Below are positions 43,304 through 52,702 of a DNA stretch of 64,000 nucleotides, piece by piece. Source of the DNA: JAABTH01 sp964492615 (GTDB lineage: Bacteria; Bacillota; Dethiobacteria; DTU022); assembly GCA_964492615.1 (NCBI GenBank), contig CAZBKZ010000003.1, forward strand, positions 1 through 64,000. Reading direction: 5' to 3'. The notes beneath the pieces were generated by a model. The model was not told where the DNA came from, made no database searches, and was given only the letters and a program-made list of their open reading frames with translations. Each line of letters opens with the position of its first letter. Position 1 is the first letter of the stretch. Position numbers and translations under genes: made by a program.

Positions 43304-44848
43304 ATGGACTTTAAAAAAACATTCACTCTCATATCTGTAATGTTGATAATCGTTTTCCTGGTAAACGCCCTGGGCCTCTACTTTACCTACAGCAATACGA
43401 ACCGGTTGCTTAGCAAGGACCAGGCTGTGATCGAATTATTTGAAAACAGCAATGAACTGCGTTACCTTACTTTTGAATACATTCAAAGCCCTCAACCAAG
43501 AGTTGAAAGACAGATCTTAACCAAACTTGAGCATTTGGATGAGATTTTTTCAGAATATGAGTCATGCCCGAATTGTAAAAGTTTGTTTGAGCAGCTGGCC
43601 ATGCAAAGGGAAAACCTGAAAAACATATATGACGATTTGCTTGAAACTACGGCCCGACCATCTTTACCGGAAGAAGAACAGCTGCTCTGGCAGGAGTTAT
43701 TGGCCGGACAGCTAATGATAAACTCGCAGGATATGATTAACAATATGCTGCTTTTGAGTGATCATATCAGGGAAGAGCTGGTCCAGGCCCAGCGAATAAA
43801 AGATCTGCTCGCCTTCAGTGTTTTGATCATTATGTTTTTACTCACCCTGGTTATTCTTTTTTACCTTTACCGGAGAATGGTTTACTCGTTAAACAAAATA
43901 AACAGCGCCGCCGCTATCAGCGCCACCGGTAACCTGAAGGAAGGGCTGGTTGAAATCCACTCAAAAGATGAAATCGGCCAGGTTGCCGATACCTACAATA
44001 ACATGGTCAAAGAGTTGGATATAACCTATGACAATTTGAATATGGAAATTGAACGCAGGCGAATAGCAGAGAAGGAACTTATTGAGATTAACCAGACTCT
44101 GGAGGATAGAATTGCAGAGAGAACCAGGCAACTGGAAAATATTAATAACGAATTGAAAACATTTACTTATTCTGTTTCGCACGATCTGAAAGCTCCGCTC
44201 CGCGGGATTGACGGATACAGCCGCCTGCTGCTGGATGACCACCTGGACAACCTGAATAAAGAAGGCCGCCATTTTTTGCAGTCGATCAAAAAAGCAGCGT
44301 CAAACATGAACCAGTTGATTGATGATCTTTTAACCTATTCACGGCTTGAGCAAAAAATCTGGACCAGCAAAGAGATAAAACTGGAGGATTTTTTTGAAGA
44401 ACTGCTTTTTGATTATAGAGAAGAATATTCTGCCAGGGGAGGTAAGTTTATCATAGAAATACCTGACCTTACTATAAATACTGACCGGGATGGGTTGGGC
44501 CTGATTATTAGAAATCTGATCGACAATGCCTGTAAATTTAGCTCTAAATCAGCGCAGCCCCGGGTTTCAATAGGCGCCAAAATCATTGGGAAAAACGTTC
44601 TTATTTGGATCAGCGATAACGGTATCGGCTTTGAAATGAAATATTATGATCGTTTATTTGGCATCTTTAACCGCCTGCACCGTCAGGAAGATTACCCCGG
44701 GACAGGAATCGGCCTTTCCATGGTTAAAAAAGCAGCCGACAGAATGCAAGGCTCTATCCGGGCCGAAAGCACCCCCGGCAAAGGAACTGTTTTTTACCTG
44801 GAAATCCCACAGAAAAGCGAGGAAAAGCCTATTGAAAATCGATCATAA
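43304..44848 (+). CDS. Membrane sensor histidine kinase
   Basis: This 514-residue kinase has TM1 at residues ~8-30, an extracytoplasmic region to ~165 (a four-helix-like sensor with paired Cys in CPNCK), TM2 at ~165-190, a HAMP-like linker (to ~245) and a coiled coil. HisKA follows with the phospho-acceptor His293 in VSHDLKAPLRG, then HATPase_c with N box RNLIDNACKF, DNGIGFE and GTGIGLSMV. It sits between the orphan binding lipoprotein and a CheY-like regulator. The regulator gene starts inside its 3' end. The Cys pair hints at redox or metal sensing. Confidence 0.9.
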   Translation: MDFKKTFTLISVMLIIVFLVNALGLYFTYSNTNRLLSKDQAVIELFENSNELRYLTFEYIQSPQPRVERQILTKLEHLDEIFSEYESCPNCKSLFEQLAMQRENLKNIYDDLLETTARPSLPEEEQLLWQELLAGQLMINSQDMINNMLLLSDHIREELVQAQRIKDLLAFSVLIIMFLLTLVILFYLYRRMVYSLNKINSAAAISATGNLKEGLVEIHSKDEIGQVADTYNNMVKELDITYDNLNMEIERRRIAEKELIEINQTLEDRIAERTRQLENINNELKTFTYSVSHDLKAPLRGIDGYSRLLLDDHLDNLNKEGRHFLQSIKKAASNMNQLIDDLLTYSRLEQKIWTSKEIKLEDFFEELLFDYREEYSARGGKFIIEIPDLTINTDRDGLGLIIRNLIDNACKFSSKSAQPRVSIGAKIIGKNVLIWISDNGIGFEMKYYDRLFGIFNRLHRQEDYPGTGIGLSMVKKAADRMQGSIRAESTPGKGTVFYLEIPQKSEEKPIENRS

Positions 44849-45272
44849 TAATACTCCAATAATGCTGGTTGAAGACAACCCGGTTGACATTGATCTCACC
44901 AGGAGAGCTTTCAATCGCAGTAAGCTTACTAATCCCCTGGTTATCGCCACAGACGGTGAAGAAGCTTTAGCCTGGATTAAAAAGTGGGACCTGGGTGAAG
45001 ATACGCCGGTCATAATACTGCTGGATCTCAATCTTCCTAAAATCGATGGTCTGGAAGTACTCAAAATTGTAAAAAGCCATCCCCGGTATCGCTCAATACC
45101 TGTTGTTGTCCTGACCACTTCCCATGAAAACAGCGATATAAAACAGGCTTACCTTTATGGGGCTAATTCTTATATTGTGAAGCCTGTTGATTTTGATAAA
45201 TTTGTTGAAGTTGCCCGACAAATCGATCTGTACTGGCGTCTGTTAAATAAACCCGCCGATCTTAACAGTTAG
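44832..45272 (+). CDS. Single-domain CheY-like response regulator (Rcp1-like)
   Basis: This 146-residue protein is a receiver domain alone: LVEDNPVDIDLTRRAF at the start, phospho-acceptor Asp in ILLDLNLPKIDG, Thr in VLTTSHENSD and Lys in VKPVDFDKF. Its Rcp1-like insertion ITLRRAF/ASDGEEAL pattern fits regulators paired with phytochrome-type or HAMP kinases. The TTG at 44832 overlaps the kinase end by 17 bases and has GAGG upstream. An upstream frame from 44646 is a shadow of the kinase. It lacks an output domain and likely relays phosphate to the next protein or modulates the kinase. Confidence 0.85.
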   Translation: MKIDHNNTPIMLVEDNPVDIDLTRRAFNRSKLTNPLVIATDGEEALAWIKKWDLGEDTPVIILLDLNLPKIDGLEVLKIVKSHPRYRSIPVVVLTTSHENSDIKQAYLYGANSYIVKPVDFDKFVEVARQIDLYWRLLNKPADLNS

Positions 45273-45291
45273 CCTGTAAAGGAGTTTACTG

Positions 45292-48117
45292 ATGAATATT
45301 CTATATATTGAGGACAATCCTGTTGATGCCGAACTATTTAAGATAGCCATAAAAAAAAGCAGCGTTTCAGGAAGCGCCGTTATAGCTTCCAGCCTGGATG
45401 AAGCCAGGAAACTGCTCAAAAAACATGATCACTTTGACCTGGGGATAATTGATCTGCAATTACCGGATGGCAGTGGCTTGGAAATGCTGGCAGAAATCCG
45501 GCAGAAGAAACTGCCCATGGCAGTTATTATACTAACCGGCCAGGGTGATGAAGAATCGGCAATTAAAGCCCTTAAGGCCGGGGCCGATGATTACCTGATT
45601 AAAAATGACGATTACCTGGAACGCTTTACAGGAATCATGGTAAATGCCCTGCAAAGATTTAAAGCCCAGGAAGACCGCTTCAGATCACAGATGAAAGTGT
45701 TATATATTGAACATAACGACAGCGACATTGACCTGACAAAGCGTCACCTGGCTCTTCATGCTCCGCATATCAAGCTTGAAGTAATCCATTCAGCAGATGT
45801 TGTCCTGGGAAAAATCAACAAGGGAGAGTTTCCGGCCGGCAAATATGATGTGTTCCTTGTTGATTACCGTCTGCCCGGGCTTAGCGCCCTGGAACTGCAG
45901 AAAACGCTTATTGACAGTAAAATAGATATTCCGATAGTTCTTGTTACCGGCCATGGAAATGAAGAGACCGCGGTCCAGGCAATCCGTCTGGGTGCCGCAG
46001 ATTACCTGGTCAAGCAGCCGGGATATCTTTTTCAACTCCCCACGGCACTGGAAAATGCCTGTAATCGATACAGCCTGGCCCGTGAAAAAGTTGCTCTGAA
46101 AGAAAGCGAAGAGAGATACAGGCGCCTGGCAGAAAACGCACAGGACATTATTTATTCTGTATATCTTCAACCGGAGATTGGTTTCAGATATGTCAGTCCC
46201 GCAGCAACAGGAATAACCGGTTACGACCCCGAAGAATTCTATGCCAACCCCGGACTATTCTATGACCTGGTTCATCCTGACGATCGCTCCCTGATGAAAT
46301 CTTTAACAGAAGGGAAAGATAGTTTTAAAGAAGAACTTACTATTCGCTTCATTAAAAAAGATGGCGAGATAATCTGGATTGAACAGCGTAATGTTCCAAT
46401 TTACGACAGCCATAACAGGCTAGTCGCTTTCGAAGGCATTGCCCGTGATATTACAGACAGGAAGCTGGTTGAAGAATCGAGAAAAAGACGCAACAGGGAA
46501 CTGGAGACTCTCCAGGAAGTCTCTTCAGCATTAAGAACGACAGAAACACTGGGTAAAATGCTCCCCACTTTCCTTGACCATATTCTTACTATATTCAACA
46601 CGGATTCCGGGGCGATCTGGCTCTATAACCAGGAATCCGACATGCTCGTATTTTCAGAAGCGAGAGGCTGGCTTGAAGATATTCGCGATTCCGCCTGGGA
46701 ACCGGGAGAAGGAATAGCCGGCTATGTTTTTACTTCAGGAGAAACATATGTTTCAGACGAGATTGTCTCGGACCGCCTGAGTAAAAAAAACATTCTCAAC
46801 ATAACCCCTAAAGGTTGGGGAGGGGCTTACCTGCCAATAAAAGCAGGAAACTTAACTATTGGCGTTCTGGCTGTTTACCGGACTCAACCTCTTAATCTAA
46901 GCAGCGAGGATTTAAGCCTGCTTGTTTCACTTAGTGAAATGGTCGGTACCGCGGTTCACCGCATTTCTTTACATGAAGAAACTGGTAAAAGATTGAACCA
47001 GCTTCAAAGCCTCAGAACTGTTGATATTGCTATCTCATCCAATAAAGACATGCGGTATATCCTTAACATATTGCTGGAACATCTGAATAAACAGCTTAAC
47101 ATTGATGCTACTGCAGTGTTTCTTTTCAACAAGCACCTGAAAAACTTACATTATTATATCGGAAAAGGCTTCGCAGAAGATAATCTTTTTGAAAATACTA
47201 TTGCTCTCGGGGAATCCGCTGTTGGCAAAGCCGCCTTGGAAAGAAAAATGATAATATCTTCCGATGAAAAGAACAGATCAAACGACCAACTCAGTATTAT
47301 TTTAAGGGAAAATGGCTTCCAAGCATATATCGCATTACCTTTAATTGCCAAGAGTGAATTAAAAGGGGTTATATTGCTATTTTTATACGATCTTATCGCC
47401 CCTGACAAGGACTGGTTCAATTACCTGGAAACAATGTCCGGTCAGGCGGCAATCGCCATTGAAAGTGGCCAGCTTTTTGAGGAACTGCAAAAAGCCAACC
47501 TTGAACTGTCTATGGCTTATGACGAAACGATTGAAGGTTGGTCCCGGGCTCTGGACCTGCGAGATCATGAAACAGAAGGCCATTGCAATCGGGTAACCGA
47601 TATAACCATTGAGATGGCCAGTTTCCTGGGTGTTGCCGATAGCAACCTCGTACATATCCGCCGCGGCTGCCTGCTTCACGATATTGGGAAAGTAGGAATA
47701 CCCGATTCCATATTACTGAAACCGGGCAAATTAACCCCGGAAGAATGGGAAATAATGCAGCAGCATCCCCGGCTCGCCTACGAATTGCTCTCCCCGATTC
47801 AATATCTTCAACCTGCCCTGGACATACCCTACTGCCATCACGAAAAATGGGACGGCAGCGGATACCCGCGCAATTTAAAAGGGAAAGAAATTCCTCTTGC
47901 TGCAAGAATATTTGCTGTAGTAGATGTTTTCGATGCGCTGACCAGCGACAGACCTTACAGAACGGCCTGGGAAAAAGAACAAGCCCTGCAGCATATAAGA
48001 GAAGAGAGCGGAACCCATTTTGACCCGGAAATCGTTAAGACTTTTCTTCGGTTAATTGACAAAAGACCCTCTTTAATTCTTAAAACAGAGTACAAATTTA
48101 AAAATATTGGCAATTAA
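45292..48117 (+). CDS. REC-REC-PAS-GAF-GAF-HD-GYP c-di-GMP phosphodiesterase
   Basis: This 941-residue protein should hydrolyse c-di-GMP under the control of several sensory inputs. Domains in order are REC1 (1-120, Asp in IIDLQLPDG), REC2 (~134-255, Asp in LVDYRLPGL), PAS/PAC (~270-395), GAF1 (~410-560), GAF2 (~575-730) and HD-GYP (~745-925). His796-Asp797 sit in HDIGKVGIP, and Gly857-Tyr858-Pro859 in GSGYPRNLKG. Both receivers keep their Asp, Thr and Lys residues. AAAGGAG precedes the ATG, and the gene follows the CheY-like regulator by 19 bases, so all four genes from 42216 on likely form one operon. It probably lowers c-di-GMP in response to the kinase signal. Confidence 0.92.
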   Translation: MNILYIEDNPVDAELFKIAIKKSSVSGSAVIASSLDEARKLLKKHDHFDLGIIDLQLPDGSGLEMLAEIRQKKLPMAVIILTGQGDEESAIKALKAGADDYLIKNDDYLERFTGIMVNALQRFKAQEDRFRSQMKVLYIEHNDSDIDLTKRHLALHAPHIKLEVIHSADVVLGKINKGEFPAGKYDVFLVDYRLPGLSALELQKTLIDSKIDIPIVLVTGHGNEETAVQAIRLGAADYLVKQPGYLFQLPTALENACNRYSLAREKVALKESEERYRRLAENAQDIIYSVYLQPEIGFRYVSPAATGITGYDPEEFYANPGLFYDLVHPDDRSLMKSLTEGKDSFKEELTIRFIKKDGEIIWIEQRNVPIYDSHNRLVAFEGIARDITDRKLVEESRKRRNRELETLQEVSSALRTTETLGKMLPTFLDHILTIFNTDSGAIWLYNQESDMLVFSEARGWLEDIRDSAWEPGEGIAGYVFTSGETYVSDEIVSDRLSKKNILNITPKGWGGAYLPIKAGNLTIGVLAVYRTQPLNLSSEDLSLLVSLSEMVGTAVHRISLHEETGKRLNQLQSLRTVDIAISSNKDMRYILNILLEHLNKQLNIDATAVFLFNKHLKNLHYYIGKGFAEDNLFENTIALGESAVGKAALERKMIISSDEKNRSNDQLSIILRENGFQAYIALPLIAKSELKGVILLFLYDLIAPDKDWFNYLETMSGQAAIAIESGQLFEELQKANLELSMAYDETIEGWSRALDLRDHETEGHCNRVTDITIEMASFLGVADSNLVHIRRGCLLHDIGKVGIPDSILLKPGKLTPEEWEIMQQHPRLAYELLSPIQYLQPALDIPYCHHEKWDGSGYPRNLKGKEIPLAARIFAVVDVFDALTSDRPYRTAWEKEQALQHIREESGTHFDPEIVKTFLRLIDKRPSLILKTEYKFKNIGN

Positions 48118-48126
48118 AGATACACC

Positions 48127-49011
48127 CTATATACCGCGCATAAATTCACTCTTTATTGAATTAGGCGCCTTATCCTCCAGAACAGTTTCCAGGGCAGACA
48201 GCACAGCTTGTTTGTCCCTTGATAAAACAGCCTTGATCGGCAGGTAGTTCGAGGCATGATTAGCTCTGAAAATACAATGTGTAAGAGAAAGATTTATAAT
48301 CATTAGCCTGATCTCTTCCAGAAGCTGCCAGGGGTTTAGTTCTGTCAACAGACCATCCTCAAAAGCGCGGTGAATAATAGTTCCAGGTACCGTAATCAGG
48401 CTCAATAAACCGAGGTACTCAGGATCAATACAATTTAACAACCTGGCCGTTTCTTCAGCATGCTCTTCAGAACCCTCCACCCCGGCAATTCCATTTAAAA
48501 TAGTTACAGAAAGGGGAATGCCAGCTGCCTTTGCATTTTTCGACCCTTCAACCATCTGATCGGGCGTAACCCCTTTTTGGATCTCTTTCAGAACATTCCT
48601 GCTGCCGCTTTCCAACCCGAGATAGATCATACCAAGTTTATTTTTTTTAAGCTCAGTCAACTCATCAATACTTTTTTCAATAAGATCCTGGGTGTTCCCG
48701 TAAAGAGAGACTCTCTCCAAAAAGGGAAAGGAGATATTAAGGATCTCAAGGATCTCAAGCAAAGCCGGAGTGGGAACTACCAGGGCATTACCATCGGCAA
48801 GAAACACTCTTTTTGTCCTGGGGTAACAAACCGCTGCCGCTTCTATCTCACGTCTCATTTCTTCAACCTGTTTTAGGCGGAACTGCTTGCGCTTGTACAT
48901 GGAACAAAAAGTGCAGCGATTGTGAGAACAACCAATTGTTGCCTGCAGTATAAGGCTTTTTGCTTCACTTGGCGGTCGGTAAAGATCTCCTTCATACTTA
49001 AACGGCATCAT
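48127..49011 (-). CDS. Radical SAM protein with CX4CX2C cluster motif
   Basis: This 294-residue radical SAM enzyme has its cluster Cys in GCSHNRCTFC, spaced C-x4-C-x2-C rather than the usual C-x3-C-x2-C. TKRVFLADGNALVVP and FLERVSLYGN follow, and YLGLESGSRNVLKEIQKG is typical of COG1032-type proteins. There is no B12 domain and no MiaB-like TRAM domain. The substrate is unknown. GAGGG lies before the ATG at 49011. It is divergent from a second radical SAM gene. Confidence 0.83.
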   Translation of the reverse strand: MMPFKYEGDLYRPPSEAKSLILQATIGCSHNRCTFCSMYKRKQFRLKQVEEMRREIEAAAVCYPRTKRVFLADGNALVVPTPALLEILEILNISFPFLERVSLYGNTQDLIEKSIDELTELKKNKLGMIYLGLESGSRNVLKEIQKGVTPDQMVEGSKNAKAAGIPLSVTILNGIAGVEGSEEHAEETARLLNCIDPEYLGLLSLITVPGTIIHRAFEDGLLTELNPWQLLEEIRLMIINLSLTHCIFRANHASNYLPIKAVLSRDKQAVLSALETVLEDKAPNSIKSEFMRGI

Positions 49012-49170
49012 TTTTATATCCCTCTTCCTTTCCCGACAGATATTTTGCTATAATACAGTTTTAAACCGGTAAGGGTATTTTTTTTCTCAATGGTGTAATA
49101 TATAGATAAATATAAAATGCGTACTATAACAATGATATTTATTTTTATTCAACCTGTCAAAGGAGAAAAT

Positions 49171-51030
49171 ATGGCTCTTGATTTTATGCCTGTTAGCAGC
49201 GAAGAGATAAAACAGCTCGGGTGGGAAGCACCTGATTTTATTATTGTCACTGGTGATGCTTACGTGGATCATCCTTCTTTCGGCTCTTCCATAATCAGCC
49301 GTCAGCTTGAAGCTTACGGTTTCAGAGTGGCAATTATTGCTCAGCCCGACTGGAAAAATAGCGCCGAGTTTAAAAAACTGGGGCGGCCAAGACTTGCTTT
49401 TCTGGTTACAGCAGGAAACCTCGATTCAATGGTCGCCCATTATACCGTGGCAAAAAAGAGACGTAAAACTGATGCCTACAGTCCCGGAGGAAGACCCGGT
49501 CTTCGGCCTGACCGGGCAGTAACCGTTTACTGTCGAAAAATCCGGGAAGCCTGGCCCGATATACCAATCGTAATTGGTGGAATCGAAGCCAGTTTGCGGC
49601 GGATGGCTCATTTTGATTACTGGAATAACCGTGTTCAACCTTCCCTGCTGCTCGATGCCGGAGCCGACCTGCTGGTTTTTGGTATGGGTGAAAAAACAAT
49701 CCTCGATATCGCAGAAGCTCTACATAGCGGTCTATCGATCAAAGATCTTACATATATCAGGGGCACTGTTTACAGTTCATCATTTATTAGCCAACCTGAA
49801 GATACAATTTTACTGCCTTCTTTCGAAGAGGTAAAAACTGACCGGCAGAGTTATGCAAAAAGCTTTATGCTACAATATCGCAATAGTGACCCGCTTCGGA
49901 GCAAGCCACTGGCCGAACCTTACCCGCAAGGTTATGTTATCCAAAACCCGCCTGCTCTGCCACTTACAACAGAAGAAATTGACATGATCTACCGTCTTCC
50001 TTTTTCAAGGAATTATCATCCTGTATATGAAAAAGCAGGCGGTGTTCCGGCAATAGGCGAAATTAAGTTCAGCCTGGTCAGCAGCAGAGGCTGTTTTGGC
50101 GGATGCAGCTTCTGCTCGTTACACTTTCACCAGGGCAAGCATGTCCAGGCCAGGAGCAAAGAAGCTATTATTGAAGAAGCCCGGCAGCTGATTAAAAATG
50201 ATGATTTTAAAGGTTTTATTCATGATGTGGGAGGACCAACAGCAAACTTCAGGCAGCAGGCTTGCAGCCTGCAGGGAAAAAACGGATCCTGTTTAGATCG
50301 GGAATGTCTTTACCCTGAACCATGCAAAAATCTTCGAATTGATCACTCCGGTTACCTGACCCTGTTAAAAGAGCTGCGGGAGCTTGAAGGGGTAAAGAAA
50401 GTTTTTATCCGCTCGGGAATTCGTTTCGATTACCTGCTCTACGATTGCGATAGCTCTTTTTTCAAAGAGTTATGTGAGCATCATATCAGCGGTCAACTAA
50501 AAGTTGCTCCGGAGCATGCTTCACCGGCGGTTCTCAGCAAGATGGGTAAACCGGATATAAAAATATATCTCGATTTTAAAAAGAAGTTTAAAGCTTATAA
50601 CAAATCCCTCGGCAAAGAACAATACTTGGTTCCCTATTTCATGTCCAGCCATCCCGGATCCGACCTGGATGCAGCAGTTGATCTGGCTCTTTTCATTCGC
50701 AGACATGAACATAACCCGGAACAGGTTCAGGACTTTTATCCAACACCGGGCACACTATCCACCTGTATGTTTTATACCAACCTCGATCCCCGGACAATGC
50801 AGCCAGTATACGTTGCAAAAACAGCACATGAAAAAGCAATGCAACGCGCCCTAATTCAATTCAAATATAGTAAAAATTATCAGTTAGTACTCGATGCCCT
50901 GCGCCAGACAGGGCGGACAGATCTGATTGGCTACGGTCGACGTTGTCTGATTAAACCTCCTTCAAGGAAAAAAACCACCCGTAACCCCGGGAAGAAAAAT
51001 AAAACTGGAGCTCAAAAAAATAGAGTTTAA
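49171..51030 (+). CDS. UPF0313/YgiQ-family radical SAM protein
   Basis: This 619-residue protein belongs to the YgiQ family. Features are the B12-binding-like N-terminal half (FIIVTGDAYVDHPSFG), IVIGGIEASLRRM, the radical SAM cluster in SRGCFGGCSFCSLHFHQG (C-x3-C-x2-C) and APEHASPAVLSKMGKP. The basic C-terminal tail (KKTTRNPGKKNK) suggests nucleic-acid or ribosome contact. AAAGGAG lies before the ATG at 49171. The function of YgiQ is unknown. Confidence 0.93.
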   Translation: MALDFMPVSSEEIKQLGWEAPDFIIVTGDAYVDHPSFGSSIISRQLEAYGFRVAIIAQPDWKNSAEFKKLGRPRLAFLVTAGNLDSMVAHYTVAKKRRKTDAYSPGGRPGLRPDRAVTVYCRKIREAWPDIPIVIGGIEASLRRMAHFDYWNNRVQPSLLLDAGADLLVFGMGEKTILDIAEALHSGLSIKDLTYIRGTVYSSSFISQPEDTILLPSFEEVKTDRQSYAKSFMLQYRNSDPLRSKPLAEPYPQGYVIQNPPALPLTTEEIDMIYRLPFSRNYHPVYEKAGGVPAIGEIKFSLVSSRGCFGGCSFCSLHFHQGKHVQARSKEAIIEEARQLIKNDDFKGFIHDVGGPTANFRQQACSLQGKNGSCLDRECLYPEPCKNLRIDHSGYLTLLKELRELEGVKKVFIRSGIRFDYLLYDCDSSFFKELCEHHISGQLKVAPEHASPAVLSKMGKPDIKIYLDFKKKFKAYNKSLGKEQYLVPYFMSSHPGSDLDAAVDLALFIRRHEHNPEQVQDFYPTPGTLSTCMFYTNLDPRTMQPVYVAKTAHEKAMQRALIQFKYSKNYQLVLDALRQTGRTDLIGYGRRCLIKPPSRKKTTRNPGKKNKTGAQKNRV

Positions 51031-51085
51031 TCTTTAAAATGACGTTATTAAACTCAGATTATATAATCAGGAGGTGCAGGTAAAA

Positions 51086-51925
51086 ATGAAACACGAAGAA
51101 ATGCAGTGGATAACAAACGACGCAATTAAACTGTATGCCCAAAGATGGGAACCGGAATCCAATATAAGGGGAGCGATTTGCCTGGTGCACGGTCTTGGTG
51201 AGCACAGCAGCCGTTACCGGCACTGGGCTGATAAATTGACTGCGGCAGGTTACGCAGTGCTGGCGTATGATCTGCGTGGCCATGGCAAATCAGGAGGGAA
51301 ACGCGGCCACGCAGCATCATTCGACCATCATGCAGATGATATTTGCACCCTGGTTGAACATGCAGGCGCATTTTATTCTGAAAAGCCCCTTTTTGTTTAC
51401 GGACACAGCCTTGGAGGACTGCTGGCACTATTTTTCCTGATTCAAAGGCAGCCTGATCTAAACGGGGCAATTGTAACCAGCCCGGGCCTGGAGACAATGG
51501 CTAACCGGCAGAAAGCCAAGGTGACGGCAGCAAGAATTCTCGGCTCTATTGCTCCCCGGGTCAGCATCGCCAACGGGCTTGAACTTGATGGTTTATCCCG
51601 CGACCCCGCCGTAATCAAAGCTTACCTGAACGATCCCCTGGTCCACAACCAGATCACCCTGGGTATGGGCAGGGATATGTTTGCAGCTGCAGAATATGTT
51701 TATGAAAAAGCTTCATCTATAGAATTACCACTCCTGCTTATGCACGGCAGCGAAGACAGGATTACTTATCTCAGCGGAACTGAGAAAATAGCTAAAACTG
51801 TATCCGGCGAATGCGTTTTCAAAGTGTGGGATGGCTTCTATCATGAACTGCATAATGAACCTGAACAAAATGATGTATTTGACTATTTAAGGGAATGGCT
51901 CAATAAGCACTCCGGGGAGCAGTAA
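51086..51925 (+). CDS. Alpha/beta hydrolase (monoacylglycerol lipase-like)
   Basis: This 279-residue protein has an alpha/beta-hydrolase fold with LVHGLGEHSSRY near residue 32, nucleophile Ser in GHSLGG near 110, Asp in MHGSEDRITY near 230 and His in DGFYHELHNE near 258. The layout matches monoglyceride lipases and lysophospholipases. AGGAGG precedes the ATG at 51086; the GTG at 51074 is rejected. A stem-loop covers its stop codon. Confidence 0.88.
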   Translation: MKHEEMQWITNDAIKLYAQRWEPESNIRGAICLVHGLGEHSSRYRHWADKLTAAGYAVLAYDLRGHGKSGGKRGHAASFDHHADDICTLVEHAGAFYSEKPLFVYGHSLGGLLALFFLIQRQPDLNGAIVTSPGLETMANRQKAKVTAARILGSIAPRVSIANGLELDGLSRDPAVIKAYLNDPLVHNQITLGMGRDMFAAAEYVYEKASSIELPLLLMHGSEDRITYLSGTEKIAKTVSGECVFKVWDGFYHELHNEPEQNDVFDYLREWLNKHSGEQ

Positions 51926-51942
51926 TAATAACTCTCCCCGGA
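51911..51942 (+). terminator. Hairpin overlapping the hydrolase stop, probable terminator
   Basis: TCCGGGGAG (51911-51919) pairs with CTCCCCGGA (51934-51942) around the stop codon region. The tail is TTAACC, without a long T run. Confidence 0.5.
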
Positions 51943-51998
51943 TTAACCATGCTAAATGGCCTGTCATCGAAGCAAAGAGCAGCGGATTGATGCTTTTC

Positions 51999-52676
51999 TT
52001 ATTCATTCAGGTTTCTTTTTTCGCCAGTTACCAGGAAAATAACCTCTTCGGCAATATTCGTGGCATGGTCAGATATTCTTTCCAGCCAGCGGCCAACGAA
52101 CAAAAGCTGAGTGGCCTGGGTTATTGTCCGGGGGTTCTCCATCATTATGGTTAGAAGCTCCCGAAATATCTGCCCAAATAGTTTATCTACCTGATCATCG
52201 TCTTTTCCAACATCTTCTGCCAGCTCTATATCTTCACGAACGTAGGCATCGAGAGCCTGCTTAACCATCTTCTGACTGAGGCTGGCCATCCGTGGGATAT
52301 CCACCAGGGGCTTGATCAAAGGCTGGTGACCGATACGCAGGGTTATTTTAGCTATACTGGTGGCATAATCAGCCATTCTTTCAAGATCGTTGATCATCTT
52401 AAAAAGGGTGGCCACCCGGCGTAGATCTTTGGCCATGGGCTGCTGCGTGGCTATAACTTCAAGCACTTTCTCCTCAATTTCATGTTCAAGATCATCAACT
52501 GTGTCATCTCCATCAATTACTGCCTGTGCCAGGTCGAGATCCTGGCTTTTCAAGGCCTCTATAGAGCGGGCGATCGCTTCTTCCACCAGGCTGCCCATTT
52601 GCTGTAATTTTTCCTGCAGCCAGGCCATTTTTTCTTCAAAAACAACCTTTCTTTCAGTATAATCGCCTCTATCCAT
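51999..52676 (-). CDS. phoU: Phosphate-signalling protein PhoU
   Basis: This 225-residue all-helical protein has two PhoU repeats (VEEAIARSIEALKSQD and LSQKMVKQALDAYVRED segments) and the metal-binding ExxxD-type acidic patches of the family. It acts as a brake on phosphate uptake and PhoR signalling. AAGGAGATG precedes the ATG. It is the last gene of the pst operon, 26 bases downstream of pstB. Confidence 0.94.
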   Translation of the reverse strand: MDRGDYTERKVVFEEKMAWLQEKLQQMGSLVEEAIARSIEALKSQDLDLAQAVIDGDDTVDDLEHEIEEKVLEVIATQQPMAKDLRRVATLFKMINDLERMADYATSIAKITLRIGHQPLIKPLVDIPRMASLSQKMVKQALDAYVREDIELAEDVGKDDDQVDKLFGQIFRELLTIMMENPRTITQATQLLFVGRWLERISDHATNIAEEVIFLVTGEKRNLNE

Positions 52677-52702
52677 GCTTAATTCATCTCCTTTTGCCGG
52701 GG

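Noticed and set aside
47383..47905. Long minus-strand frames opposite the HD-GYP gene
   Set aside because: They are shadows of the conserved HD-GYP domain on the plus strand.
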